From assembly GCA_028564675.1 (NCBI GenBank), contig JAOVVO010000299.1:29318-93317 (forward strand): DNA of 64,000 bases, written 5' to 3'. A program made the translations under genes and the position numbers. The first letter of the stretch is position 1. The number at the start of each line of letters is the position of its first letter. The DNA comes from Onchocerca lupi. Lineage: Eukaryota; Nematoda; Chromadorea; Rhabditida; Onchocercidae. A model generated the notes under the pieces. The model saw only the letters and a list, made by a program, of their open reading frames with translations, made no database searches and had not been told where the DNA came from. Below are positions 1-12,347 of this stretch, in pieces.

Positions 1-109
1 CTTGAATCACTTGTCGAGAAGTTTTGCAAATTTCTCCTTTGCTGATTATGTTTTAATTAGAACAGGTGAATTCCGGTCCGTGGGATCAAATATTGTTTGC
101 GACAATTAT

Positions 110-148
<39 letters not shown>

Positions 149-440
149 CCAAAAAAAGAGATTTTTCACATGTTTTTTCTTGGATTATTTCTCTATTTTG
201 TTTAACCAGATAACTCTACAAAGCAAAAATGATATTGTCATCGTAGTTTTGGATCGATTGAAACTTATTACGATTTTTTAAAGCTGCAAATATCAATCAA
301 AATGATTGCAGGCAATATTTGAGAAAATAGATCACATTGCATATTTCATTTAATTGAATATTTTAGACTTGAATGAGGCGAAGGATGCTCCCATGTCCGA
401 ATACTTCGGTAGCTTCAATTCTACGTTTCACTCCCTTGAA
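1..440. repeat. Direct repeat, copy A (partner at 5183-5600)
   Basis: This stretch matches 5183-5600 in the same orientation over about 420 bases, with scattered substitutions and small indels and a long A-run at about 111-146 that is shorter in the partner. Shared landmarks are the block around 14-110 (matching 5190-5290) and the block around 370-440 (matching 5510-5585). Similarity stops at about 440 and 5585. In the second block one copy has an extra base relative to the other, so any reading frame is broken between them. The two copies bracket the gene at 1032-3962, which suggests a duplicated unit of about 5.2 kb. The function of the repeat is unknown. Confidence 0.8.
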
Positions 441-1031
441 TAATTGAATAATCCCTTGAATAATAATTCTTTTGTTCATCGTTGCTTGTCGATGGTGCCA
501 TTCAACAATTTTCGCATATTAATTAATTGAATCATTCAGGATTAAAGTTTTTTGCTGATGACCATTACAGCTATTACAACATATAAATTTTCACCTATGA
601 TTTCAAAGTAATTCAATTTTCGTTTGCTACCACAAATCATCTTTCAGAGTCATCTCCGATACTTTTACATCAAATTATACGAATTTATCTCGAAAACTCT
701 GGCTAATTTATTGTTTCAATTCTACCTAACAAAAACTGCTAAAATTTTCTAAATTCTGCATATTATTTTTGGTAATTACAATAGTGCTTATTTCTTGATA
801 AGCAAGATAGTTCGAAAGTTTTGCATTTTAATTTAATCTATAAAATATACGGGCAAAGTTAAATTTTTCTTGAAAATATTAAAAGTTTTTCTTTTTCAGA
901 ATTGTGTTATTTGCGACATATTTCGTATAATGAGTTTGAATTGGTTAGCTAAAAATGCAGGACGATGATTAATGATTACATGAAATACTATAGTTTTATT
1001 AAACTTTTTTCATACTTGGGAATACTCGAAA
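441..1031. other. Upstream region of the first gene; nothing recognised
   Basis: This is AT-rich DNA between the repeat and the first ATG of the gene at 1032. I see no convincing coding sequence, RNA gene or promoter motif. A T-rich stretch just before the ATG could serve a trans-splice acceptor, but no clear TTTCAG is visible. Confidence 0.4.
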
Positions 1032-3962
1032 ATGATCGCTCATACTTGGAAATTCGCGGAAGTGAAGGAAATTATCTTTTCGTTATTACTTATTTCCATT
1101 TGCTTCATTGCAATCAACGGTGCACCAATTAATACGACTCCTACAGGTAAATTTGCAGATTTCTGTCACTTGATTAACTAAACTTGTGAAATTAAATAAT
1201 TTAGAACAAACAAATGGATCCAGTGAAACTAACGAACATTTGAGTGTTATGATGCGTTCTTATCCGATACTAAAGAGACTAACGCAATATTTCACAGTTT
1301 TAAACAATGAAGATTTGCTCTCTGCGCGTGGGTTGGTCTTGCAGTCAAGTTTTTCAACTAAATGTTAAATTTTCACTTAATTTCAACCATGTTCTTACAA
1401 TAGAATGAAAAATTGAATCTGTCAACCTCCTAGATTTTTTGTATTCTAACTTATTTCATTAAAGGACTTGTAAATCGTTTTACGGACTTGTAAGCAAACT
1501 GTTGAATGTACGGAATAAGCCAATAATCATCAGGAATGGTACAGTAAGTAGTACAATTGATCGGCAAACTTTTTCTTCATATGAAGGAACTGACATCAAT
1601 GACTTTTTGAAGGTTACTTTCTTTTAATGGAACTTGCATAAATGAAATTTGATCTGTGTAATTAGATTAACTATTTTATTTTATTTGATTATTTCCATTG
1701 AAATCTTGTAAATTTTTCCTATTTTTTAATTTCTTACAAATCAAGAAATTTCAAAGTATATCTTTATTCTATCTTTCAAAGCATTTTAATCATTCTGCCA
1801 TTTAAAGAATGAACTTGATGAAAGCAGTAAATAATGCATTTTAAAAAAGTGCCAATCAAATGCCAATTATCGAAAAAAAATTTAGATTAAGTTAAATTGC
1901 GCAACCTTGGCTTGTTTCAGCTTCGAAGATGGCAGCCTGAAATTGCTCTTTTATTTGACGATTGCAATGATCCGACACCGATGCAATATATGCCATTTGA
2001 CTGCTTATATTTCCAGATAGTCCCATATAACAATCGTTTTGATATTGTTTTGAATTTTCCAACTGGTTCGTAATTTCATTGAATTTTATATTTCCATTGA
2101 AATAGCTCCATAGCTGTCAATTTAACATTCAATTTAATTCCGGCTTAATCAGAAAAAATTCTAATTTTGTCTGCATGAATCATCAAATAAAATATCACTT
2201 TTTTCCAGGTGGAATGTTAGGCAACAATCATCCACGAAGCGGAGTAATTATTCCAAAGATGTACGATGCGTTTATAGATTTCATCATCCTTACTAATAGG
2301 TAAGTTTTATTCTCCAGTGAAAACAATATCCGTTCTCTGTTCTCATTTGCTGAGATGCAATCATTTTGAATTTATTCGATGATCAGTTTATTCCATCAAA
2401 TTGTTCCCAAATCATCATCTCTGCATAGTAGAAATAATCGTATAGCATCGAAATGCTTTGACAACGATGACTGCTTGGATTTTTGAACATTCTCCTACGA
2501 TGAGGTCAAGAAGTCATCATTCGTCCACTTCTCAACTTATTACACATCATCACCGTTGTATGATGCTACTGTTGCCTGCATTTGAATGGTGATAATTGTT
2601 ATTGGATTAGAATTGCACAGCAGAATCAGCAATGTTTCATTTATTCGAAATAATTTGGTTGATATAACTTGACACAATGATCTGAATATTTGTCTGGAAT
2701 TAGTTTGTCTAGACCGGGATATGGTGGCATAATCATTTGGCTATGTTGCTGACAAATGAACTTTAATAGCTATCAATTATTAGTAATTTAGTATTTAGTT
2801 CATTTTATAAGAATTATTTTTCAGATACGAGCGCCTTACTGCAGATGAATCGAAGATGGTAACAATTGCTATCTAATTTTCTCTTTTCTGAATTTTTAAA
2901 GCAATTATTAGTTTTCTAACTAACTTTTATCATTTTCCTATAATTTAAGTAATAAAATCTTTTAGTTTTAAATGATATTTTGCCGGCGAAGAAATTGTGA
3001 ACATAATTTAACAAATAGAACTGCAATTTTCAGCTGCATAAACCAAAATTTATTATTGCTTTTGGAGGAAGTGTTTCGTCGCCATCTGATATAGAATTGG
3101 ATGTGAATTCTATTATCGCTCCACATCTATCTGAAAACCAATCTGTACCTATCTGTTATGCTTACCACATTAGCTCCAACTATAGATATAGATGGTAATT
3201 CAAATTTCTTGATGACTTATAATGACGAAAACGTGATCGGAAATAGTCCAGATTTTGTAAAAAATAACATTTGCGAACCAATCAAATGAAAAATAATTAA
3301 TCGATAGTAATATTAAATTTCATATAATCATAATTCCAGGGGGTCTAATCTATTTCTAGTGTTTGGTGGTAGCAACGTTGAAACGTCGATGTTTCTCGTA
3401 GAAACAATCAATGAAGAAAGGTTGCGAAAGAAACTTTCAAAATGGAAGGTTTAATTTATTCCTCATCCTTTCTTTTGCTCCTTTTGTTTGAATTTATTTA
3501 ATAAGAATTGATTACAAATATCGGTTAAGCTGAAATTCACCGAAGACATCGTCATATTTACCACCGGTTAATTTACCAATGCAAGTCAACACTTTATTCC
3601 AATCTATTGTTTCCTATCTGTTTTGCATACCATTTTTCCAATCTTTTTCTTTTTCAGTCTGAATTAGACTTCCTTAAAAGCCATCACATAATTCCATTCC
3701 ATTTCACAAAAGAATCGATGGAACCAACGAATAGTGAAAATATATTCAGGTTTGGAAGTTCAATTTTTTTTTATAATTTACAGCGAATGTCATTACTTCT
3801 CATAATTTCATTTTCAGAGAGACATTTGGTATTCAGCCGGTTACTTTACGATTATCTGCATCTGATTTGGCCGAAACTGGTTTAATTTATTGCAATCCCA
3901 TGACAAAAACTAGGAAAAATCCGGGCTCAGTGTATGCGATAGTTGGTTACAAAAAATTCTGA
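1032..3962 (+). CDS. Unrecognised nematode protein with N-terminal hydrophobic segment, 388 aa
   Basis: Ten exons join in phase without a stop: 1032-1146, 1205-1331, 1465-1612, 1921-2065, 2209-2299, 2825-2858, 3034-3194, 3340-3448, 3658-3749 and 3818-3962. All introns are GT-AG. The start is the first ATG of exon 1. After a short polar stretch, residues about 14-30 are strongly hydrophobic, so this is probably a signal peptide or signal anchor and the protein probably enters the secretory pathway. Two glycine-rich hydrophobic strands (IIAFGG and LFLVFGG) sit in exons 7 and 8. I do not recognise a family and assign no function. The last exon has a close paralogue on the opposite strand at 63859-64000. 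An AATAAA signal lies 67 bases past the stop. The intact frame across ten exons argues against a pseudogene. Splice sites are inferred. Confidence 0.72.
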
Positions 3963-4815
3963 CATGACGATGAATCTATTATAACTGAAAGAAGTTATTA
4001 AGATTTTTCGAGATTTTTCTCAAATGTTAATAAAAAGTACTATGCAATTTTTTTATGTTGTAGAAATCATTTCAAAAACAGTCACATCTATCAGTAAAAT
4101 ATGAATTACAGAATAATACAATAAATTAGTTATTCAGTCATCCAATATGATTTCAATGTTGTGACTGAAAATGTTCAGCTAAAATGTACCCTTTTTCAAT
4201 TGCTTTATGGCCATATTTCTTTTTAATATTTCATCAATTTTATGATCTACACAAATTGGCAATGATTATTTGCTATTACACTTGCAAAACACATTTCAAA
4301 CCATAAATAAATTATCTATCCAAAATAAATAATTAATGCACCAGAAACAATAAATATGCATTTATTTATCATCTTAATCCGGAAATGCGTTTTTCAGTAT
4401 AATACTTTCCGTACATGAAAAAGTACAATTATTTTTGATTAAATGCTTCAGTTTTTCATTCTTTATTCAGTAATTAGCGAAAATTATTGAAAAATCCTGT
4501 CAACAATGTTGCTTCTACGACATTATTAATTTTTTTATTGCAAGCTGCGTGCTGTTGCAAAACTTTGCCTGGTTGAAATTTCTCAACATGATAATTGGCA
4601 TAATTGTCACGCCGATTTATTTATTTATTTTTTCTTAGATAAGAAATGCTTTGATTCGCGGTATATCCGCAAGCATAGATTCTCCATGTTAGGGCTGTTT
4701 AATTTGTCCGGCAGTGCAACGAATTCCTTTCGTTTCTCAATCAAATTTCAGAGCCTTGCAAGAAGGGCACACAGTCATATAGTGCCGATGAGAACATGCG
4801 GGCTCAAGCAATAAT
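3841..4815. repeat. Inverted repeat arm, partner at 63052-64000
   Basis: The reverse complement of 63052-64000 matches this segment from the last exon of the first gene, through its 3' UTR, into the Helitron fragment. Several blocks are almost identical, for example 4070-4106 against 63740-63776. Others carry substitutions and indels. The partner arm runs off the window end, so the full length of the duplication is unknown. Confidence 0.85.
4029..4034 (+). terminator. AATAAA polyadenylation signal
   Basis: An AATAAA hexamer lies 67 bases after the TGA stop of the gene ending at 3962. That is a usual distance for a nematode 3' end. Confidence 0.5.
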
Positions 4816-5045
4816 CATGAGCTGACATTGTATCGAATGCAAAGCAATTGTAATCGCTTGATTGCTGAACACGAAATCCTGTTTGAGGCTGATTTTTTGT
4901 TTCTCGTTGACGTCTTTCACCCAGTCCAAGCGTGTTCGCAACGTGTATCCTCAGCCTGGCTACATTTCGCTCTGCTTAAATTTCAGCCCTTCTTTGTCTT
5001 CTTAATCGTCGCATTTCTTCCGGTTTACGAAAACGATGATCAATT
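4630..5045 (-). mobile_element. Degraded Helitron transposase fragment (N-terminal zinc-binding region)
   Basis: Read on the minus strand, 5040-4640 gives broken reading frames that resemble the N-terminal part of Helitron Rep/helicase proteins. There is an arginine-rich stretch (RRLRRQRRAE) at about 5015-4983. It is followed by a region with the order CPxCKALKF, then ET, then a cysteine, GQI and P near 4780-4690. Helitron proteins carry two CxxC-type cysteine pairs in this arrangement just before the Helitron_like_N domain. In-frame stops and frameshifts make it non-functional, and the Rep and helicase motifs are absent. It points toward the 3' end of the neighbouring gene. A second copy lies at 63052-63225. 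Confidence 0.65.
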
Positions 5046-5182
5046 TAGAGAGAAGAAGAGATTTAAATTTTATTGTTTTGTTTTATGTTTATCTTTTAGT
5101 TTTATCAATACTAAAAAAATATACATATACACAACATTATAATTGTTTATTAAGGTAAGAAGAATTCTGACACTAAATTTTG

Positions 5183-5600
5183 AATTACTTCATCGAGAAG
5201 TTTTACAAATTTCTCCTTTGTTGGTTATGTTTTAATTGGACCAGGTGGATTCCAGTTTGTAGGATCAAATATTGTTTGTGAAAATCATTAAAAAAAAACT
5301 TTCACAATAAAGGAGATTTTTCATATTTTTTTTCTTCGGCTATTTCCTCATTTTGTTCAACCAGATTATTCTGTGAAGCAAAAATGATATTGTCATTGTA
5401 GTTTTTGATTGATTACTGCAATTTTTTAAAGCTGTATACATCAATCGGAATTATTGCGGGTAATATTTGAGAAAATAGATTTGCATGTTTCATTTAATTG
5501 ACTCGTTTTGACCTGAATGAGGCGAAAGATGCTCCATGTTCGAATACTTCGGTAGCTCCAATCATGTGTTTCACTCCTTTGAACAAGTAAGCTCTTTATT
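5183..5600. repeat. Direct repeat, copy B (partner at 1-440)
   Basis: This is the second copy of the repeat at the window start, in the same orientation, about 5.18 kb downstream. The A-run is much shorter here. Similarity ends near 5585, where a different T-rich sequence begins. Confidence 0.8.
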
Positions 5601-8520
5601 TTTTTTTTAAAATCGCTTATCATGTATATATATTCTTCATTTTAGTTATAAGAATGCATTAAAAGTGCCAAAAAAAAACTTTGTTTTTTTATCGAAAATT
5701 TAAAAATGAATAAAATTTTCCTCATTCTTCGATTTAAATTAAACTGAAAGATTAATAAGAGAAAAATAATGAGCATAAATTAATGGATAATTATTTCGAA
5801 ATTTTGATAGCTATTATGATGAGGAACCAAATTTTCAATCTTGATTTAAATTGTAAGGTCAAAATTATGAAAAATATCAGCTTGAATTTAATATATTTAA
5901 ATTTAATTTACCTTCTCTTAAAGATGAAATTGTTTTGTAGCATTATCTGAAAAGCAACTTCATTGTTGTTGTTTGCTTACAAGAAAGGATGATTTGTCTC
6001 TTTATCTTTAGCTTCAATATATTTTACATTCCCATTCTTCGAAATAAAATTATGTCATTCTTTTTGGATGGTCACATCATTCGCCTTTGAGTTCATATGT
6101 ATGCAGTAAATACTTGAAATTTTGGGAATAGCGTAAAAAAATTTTGGTATCAAGAAGAAAGGGACAGAATGATGAGATATTGAGTGATAAAGAAAGAACG
6201 GTGTATGTCGGAATTACCGAAATATTTTATGGAATATAATATTACAAAATAATCAAAGAATCTTTGATCAAAAAATCTTTTTATAAAAATATCTTGTGAA
6301 AACCAAAATATTGACCTTTACGCTATATTTAACATATTTTAAATTGTTTTATACTATGGTAACATGGAATAAGCAAATTATTTTTGCACCATAACTTAAG
6401 ATGTTGCAAATTAACTCGCTTTGCGCTATAAGTTAAAATGTTATAAATTATGTAAGGATAACATATAATAAACAAACTCTCACTATTTAAAGAATTAGCA
6501 TCATTCATTGGGATAATAATATCTGAACGGAAGAAATTTTCATCGATAGAAAAAACTTTCAAAATGAACGACCAATATAAGTAATACGATCAGAACAATC
6601 AGACAAGCAATACGATCAGATCGAACAGAAGAATCAAAATAAACTTCCAAAAAAGTTTCCAGAAGTGCCCTTTGATCAGAATAAACAATCAATGAAAAGG
6701 CAATGATAAAATGATCATCGCTCAAAGAATTTCCCAAAGAAAATGCCAGGAGTAATCCTTCGATTTGTATCAACAAAAAAAAAAAAAACAACCATTTTAC
6801 TTGGATATTTTAAAATACTTATCTATTTTAAGCGTGTATGAAGAATAAATTTTCCATTATTCAATAAATCTTTATTATAATTATTTCTCTAGCAAAATTT
6901 TACTTGTCATCATCAACATGTCCATCAAATTATCCATTGCTAACACTGGATAAAGAAAAAGATTAAAGGAAGAAATCTTCACTTTCCATCTTAAATTGTC
7001 GAAGGAAAATTTATGTCGACAAAGGATTTCCAGAAAGTTCGAAATAATGAAAAAGCCTAGTTATCGAAGAGACAAAAGATACAATTGTCAAAAAAAAAAA
7101 AAAAAAGTTTATATAAGCATCATGGTCGTAAAAAATCCGAAGATAGGACAAAAGTGGGGATGAATATATTTTTAATATTCAAACCTATTTCAAATTATAT
7201 GAGAAAAAAAGGACAAAAATACATATCAAGCTGGACGAATTATCATTCCTCAGCAATTTTCTTCCATCTTCTACTGCTTCTGCCACAACCTCGAGACTGA
7301 TTAAGGAACGAGAGAATAATGACACCGCTCTTTTATCAGATCTATCCCATTCTATCTACACTAATTTGAAACAAAAAATTAAATCAATGTAGATCGTTCT
7401 TTATTTATAATTTAAATTCCCGCTATTCTGCTTTCTGCTCACCCAACGATACCAAAACTTTTTAAACCATTACTAAAATTCCAAATATTCACCGCAATAT
7501 ACTGAGCTTTTAAGCGAATGAAAATATGGGAGGTATTAAAAGTATGGACAGGAAGAAAAATCACTCTTTCCTATTTAGACAAAAGATAACAATAAAATTA
7601 CTTTCTAGAAAATTTTGCAAAAATAACAGAACATTTTTTAAATAGCAAAACACTGGAGTACATCTTGAATATTTAAATTTATTTATTTTTAATATTTACA
7701 TTTAATTTACATTCTCTCACAGCTCAATTTTCAACCTTTCAACAATATATTATCGTCAACTAGTTAATCCTAAAATTTTTGTTTTAAACTATAATTTTTG
7801 TTTCTATTATTTATTATTCTTTAAAAAAAACTTTTTTTTTTTTTCAATGACGAAGTGATAAGATGAATATTTTGTGAAACAAGTTTGTACAATCAACATC
7901 GCGGTTGTTTTTAGGGAAAACGAAGGAAATAGAGATATTTCATGGTCACTGATTGGACATAAATTTTTCATTTTTGAAAGATAGTTTTTTTTTTCGAAAT
8001 CAATGATCGGGTTTTCTCGCATTATCATTTCTGGTAAATTTGTCAGAATTGAAAAAACTGAATCAATTTTACCAAATGTAAAAATGAAAAGAAATTGGCG
8101 AAAAATGACACTAGTTAACAACTATTTCTTTTCTTTTGCAATTCTTAAAATTAAGATTGAATGGGAAAAAAAAAAATTAAAAATTCCTTTATTTCTTCTT
8201 CATTTCTCTTATCTCTTTCAACATTGGATATTATAGTAATACAACATTCACCATCTCTGATTTGCTATAGATATCATTCCAAGAAAATCCGGATTTTGCT
8301 GTAGGTCATTCATGGTAATCAATAATATGATCAGAAAAAGTGCGACTTTTTAATATTGTCTTTATCTAACAGGCAACAAGAAAATTTCTAAAAAAAAAAA
8401 AAACTTTTTAATCATTATCAGTTTTCTTTGAAAATTTCACGAAAATGAATGATAAAATATTGCTTTATTCTTGATTTCTCGATAAAATTTCAATGAAAAT
8501 TTTGTCTAATATGATTGTTA
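5601..8520. other. Gene-free AT-rich stretch
   Basis: About 2.9 kb with only short, low-complexity reading frames on both strands, rich in Phe, Lys, Ile and Asn as expected by chance. A short direct repeat of an ATACGATCAGA-like motif occurs near 6577-6625. No splice-linked coding series, tRNA or transposon motif was seen. Confidence 0.5.
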
Positions 8521-8526
8521 TTTATT
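8521..8526 (-). terminator. AATAAA polyadenylation signal of the collagen gene
   Basis: On the minus strand an AATAAA begins 23 bases past the collagen stop codon, a typical nematode distance. Confidence 0.6.
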
Positions 8527-8548
8527 TGCATACGTTTTCAAATCCCAT

Positions 8549-9936
8549 TTAATAACCAGGAGCAAGACGAGCTGGTGGACAGTGATCACAACTTCCAGGT
8601 GCACCTAAAATAAATGAGTATTTGCAGATCAATAGTTAATTATATTAAATGCAAGTATTTCATGATAACAGTTTTAAAATCAAAATTTAAGGAAAAATGA
8701 ATTAAAAAGTTTCTCGAGTTTGGTACTTTCGATTAACTTTCAATATCAATTCTTGGAATTGAAAAACATACCACGTTCTCCAGGTGGTCCAACAGGTCCC
8801 GGTCGTCCACTTGGACCTGGTTCTCCTGGTTGACCAGGAAGACCAGGTGGACCTGGTGGGCCAGGCGGACCATTTTCACCGCTTGTACCTGGTGGTCCCA
8901 TAGCTCCTGGTGGTCCAGGACGTCCAGGAGCACCTGGTCGACCTGGTGGTCCAACTTCTGTTCTGTATGCTCCTGGTTCTCCAGGTGGTCCACTTCTTCC
9001 AGGTTGTCCTGGTTGGCCTGGTTGTCCGGGTGGACCTCTGGGTCCTTGATCTCCAGGCCTTCCATCTTCGCCATCCTGACCCGGTGGCCCTGGTGGACCA
9101 TCAGGTCCGGGTGGTCCTTTGGGACCAATTTCACCAGGTGGTGATTCGCATGGACATTGTGGTGGAAACAGATTTTGAAGTTCAGGTTCAAAAGGTGCAG
9201 GTGGTCCAGGCTGTCCAAGTTGACCAATTTCACCATCTACTCCAGGTGTACCATCGCGACCTCGCGGTCCCGGAGGACCAGGTGGTCCTCGCGAGCATGT
9301 GCAGCAATCGCCACTTCTGTAGCTTTCCACAAACGAATCTCTTTTTTGATATGGATCGTCACGAAGCTCTTGGTCATTTAATCTCCGATTCCAGAAATCT
9401 GCCAGTGTATCACGTTTTACTTCTCGATGCGCCATCATTATACGTGCCAGTTTTTCAGAATTATGATTTCCATTAGTTTCAATATCAAAAAATTCTTTCC
9501 ACATATCTCGAGCTCGAGCCTATAATTTTAATAACAAAAACAGGTAAAAAAACAAATGAATAAAAGCATATTATATCAAATAATTTATTCATTAGAAAGT
9601 TAAAAATTTTTTCCAATTCAATTTTTCTGCTATATTCATTGCAGTATTTAATTTTTAGCAATGCAATTTTTTACTTTACAAAAAAAAAGAAAAAAAAAGA
9701 AAAAATTAAAGAAAAAATTGAAATTTTTTTTAATATAAAAAGGAAAAATAATTTAAAAAAAAAAAACATACGCGACAAAAATCGAGATCTCTTTGAACAG
9801 ATGATTCCAATGTTTGAATATAATTGATAATTAATGGGAATGCTACTAAAATGGAACATATAGCAAAAGTACTGAAAACAACCGATATAAAAGCAATCGG
9901 TTTTAGGCTTTGAGGTTGATTTTTTTTATCATCCAT
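8549..9936 (-). CDS. Nematode cuticle collagen, 322 aa
   Basis: Three exons on the minus strand (9936-9772, 9519-8772, 8604-8549) join in phase (phase 0, then phase 1). Residues about 14-38 form one membrane or signal-anchor segment, as in cuticle collagens. A non-collagenous stretch follows, with a Cys and Trp block at the exon 1/2 junction and a CCTC cluster at 127-130. Gly-X-Y repeats start at about residue 133. They are interrupted by a short CPC-containing segment near 165-185 and again after GAY, and then run to the C-terminus. The end, GAPGSCDHCPPARLAPGY, is the conserved C-terminal signature of the family, with cysteines flanking the triple helix for disulfide cross-linking. The product would be secreted by the hypodermis, processed and cross-linked into cuticle. 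I cannot assign a specific dpy, sqt, rol or col orthologue. Confidence 0.92.
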
Positions 9937-9984
9937 CGTACGAATATGGTATTGATTAATGGATACTGATAATAATACTGCTTC

Positions 9985-10015
9985 TGTTGCTGTTGTTGTT
10001 GTTGTTGTTGTTGTT
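9985..10015. repeat. GTT/CAA trinucleotide microsatellite
   Basis: A near-perfect GTT repeat lies about 50 bases upstream of the collagen ATG. It is probably in the promoter or 5' UTR; no coding role is seen. Confidence 0.85.
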
Positions 10016-11012
10016 CAGTCCACTAAAAAATGAAATCATTTGAAGATATTAATGAAAGCTTTTATAGTGGAGAAGAACGAAAGAAAAGAGAGAGAGAGAA
10101 AAAAAAAAAGGAAAAAGGAGAAATTACATGAAAAAACCGGATTAATTTGAATAAAAATGATGAAATTAAAGAAGAAATAAATGAAGTAGACGACGATATG
10201 AATGAAGAATGAAAATGAATAATGGATATTTGCTGTCATTTTTCATCAATTAACTCAAATTGATTTGTCGTTCCACTCGTTTGAACATATTTCATCAACA
10301 AGTTTTCCATTTCTTCTTTCAATATGAACAATTGATCAACAAAATCAACCAATATATATGTGTATATCTTTTAATGAATGAATTCACACAGTTATTTATT
10401 ACTCTTTTATTTTATATTTCTAATTAGCTAGATCAATCATTTGGCCTTCACTTGGCCAGCTTCAACTAATTTAAATAAATAAAAATGTAAAGTATTCGTT
10501 TGTTCAAAATATTAAATTTCCGATTTCAACAAGCACCTATTCGAATGCAACGTTATATCAAAATTTTAAATCAATCGATGAAGAATTTGAAACATTGCGT
10601 GGCAAATAACAACGAACATTTACATTTATTGCTATTTATATGATTTCGATAATAATAAATTGAAATTTTTTACGAAATCATTTCCAGTTTTCCTATAGTT
10701 TATCGAAAATAACTGCTATAATTTAAACGGATTAAAGTAAGAAATAAGCAATAAGCATAAGTCGTTTTTGGCACGAAATAAAATCAGAAAGGCAATAATA
10801 ATAGTATCGGAATATTGATAATTGGAAATAATATTGGAAATCAAATTTTGTTATTTTTTTCGTTAATACATTCAAAAGATGTTATAGTTTTCTGCAATGA
10901 TTTAAAATGTAGATTGTCTGTCGAATAAATCATTGTCCATTTTTTTTCTATTTAACTTAATATTTACTAATTTTTTCTATAACAGCTATAATAACAATAC
11001 AAACCAATAATT

Positions 11013-11092
11013 TAATAATAATGACAATAACAATGATAATTATTAACAATGATAATTGTTAATAATTATCATTTTTATTGTCATTATTATTA
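11013..11092. repeat. 80-base near-perfect palindrome (38-base arms, 4-base loop)
   Basis: The left arm 11013-11050 and right arm 11055-11092 are reverse complements with one mismatch in 38, separated by GATA. The arms are built from AATAATGACAATAA-like units. A further partial copy of the unit follows at about 11093-11112. The structure could form a cruciform or RNA hairpin. It may be a foldback mobile element or an inverted microsatellite duplication. No coding capacity is seen. Confidence 0.9.
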
Positions 11093-12347
11093 CAATAACA
11101 ATGATAATTATTTTTATTATTACTGCCATTTTCATTATTATTACTATTATTTGCATTAATTGTGTAACAGAGATGTTTCATTACACCATTTATAGCGGCA
11201 CAGCAATGGAGTTGAATATTATCATTATCACTATAGTGAAGTATTGTTACGATGGTATTTTTCAGCTGCTAATAATTCATCATTTACCAGTATTAAGACA
11301 AATTATTCTTCAGAAATTATCTTCTTGCCAAATTTCTCGAGAAACAAGACTGCTGACTATTCTTATAAGAGAAGAACCAAAAAATAATATAGCAGATTTC
11401 AAATCTGCAATTTAGCATATCTAATAATTTACCTTGTGATACCACATGTCACGATTTTCTTTACTATCCCATTGTTATCGTATGATGATAACTTTGCAGC
11501 AAAATTATGCATTGCTATGTCCATAGATCCATTTTCGTTGTGAAAAGACATTTTGAAACATAATATTTATAGCAAAAGTTCTGGATCTTTTCAGAAGGAA
11601 TAAAAGAGAAAACAAAGGCACACTATACTAACAACAAAGCTAGAGTGATAAAACACTTCAAATTTATCACAACCTTTTACACGTTAAAAGAATAAATTAA
11701 GTATGTAAGAAGAATTAGAAAAAATGTATTATAACAACTACTATAGGATTACAGATATGAAATTAAGAATTTCAAAAATTTTAAAAATTATTGTATATCG
11801 GTATACCGATATAAAAACATATGCAATGGAAAATCTGAAAACCAAATGTTTGTTTACATGATTTCAAAAATTAACAGATATATCGAATCTGAAAAACACT
11901 ACCAAAATATGGAGAAATATGGAAATAAGCAGACTCCAAAGTGTAAACAAAGCGTTCTGAAAAAAGCAAAATTAACATTGGAAGCATATAAAAAATTAGC
12001 TTTATGAAGCAAAATCATAGCATTCAAATTCGAAAAAATAACTGCTTTTGTAATGACACAAAACTCCGGAAAGGAAAATTACCAATCTTTCAATAATCTA
12101 TTTCTATTTGAAACTATTCTATCCTGTCTTGTCATCATTCATTCATATCTCATCATTCTTCACTGCGATGAAAACTCCCTGGAGTCATATTTAGATTGAA
12201 ATATAGAGAGAATGGAATAAAAAATAACATTTTCGATTCTTTATATTATAAATTGAATGATAACACAATTTTCGGGATTCTGAATAAAACACTGATTTTT
12301 AAATTCCCAAACAATTAAACATTTGAGTTATACAAAATAAGAATATT

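Larger units (their letters stand above)
9937..12347. other. Intergenic region between collagen and amph-1
   Basis: This holds the collagen upstream region (the genes are in tandem on the minus strand), the microsatellite at 9985-10015 and the large palindrome at 11013-11092. A 119-codon plus-strand frame at 11056-11415 begins inside the palindrome as an Ile/Thr-rich low-complexity run and is not supported. Nothing else is recognised. Confidence 0.45.

Noticed and set aside
4828..5142. 104-codon plus-strand frame
   Set aside because: The minus strand of the same DNA carries the Helitron-like arginine-rich and cysteine blocks; the plus frame shows no domain and is antisense to it.
6329..6791. 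Two minus-strand frames of 77 and 83 codons
   Set aside because: Hydrophobic, low-complexity content typical of AT-rich DNA, with no supporting splice structure.
8733..9476. Long reading frames on both strands overlapping the collagen gene
   Set aside because: They are out-of-frame or antisense shadows of the Gly-X-Y repeat codons; only the minus-strand collagen frame has the family motifs and joins flanking exons.
11056..11415. 119-codon plus-strand frame starting with an Ile-rich run
   Set aside because: Its first part is the palindromic repeat read in one frame; the rest shows no domain and no splice context.
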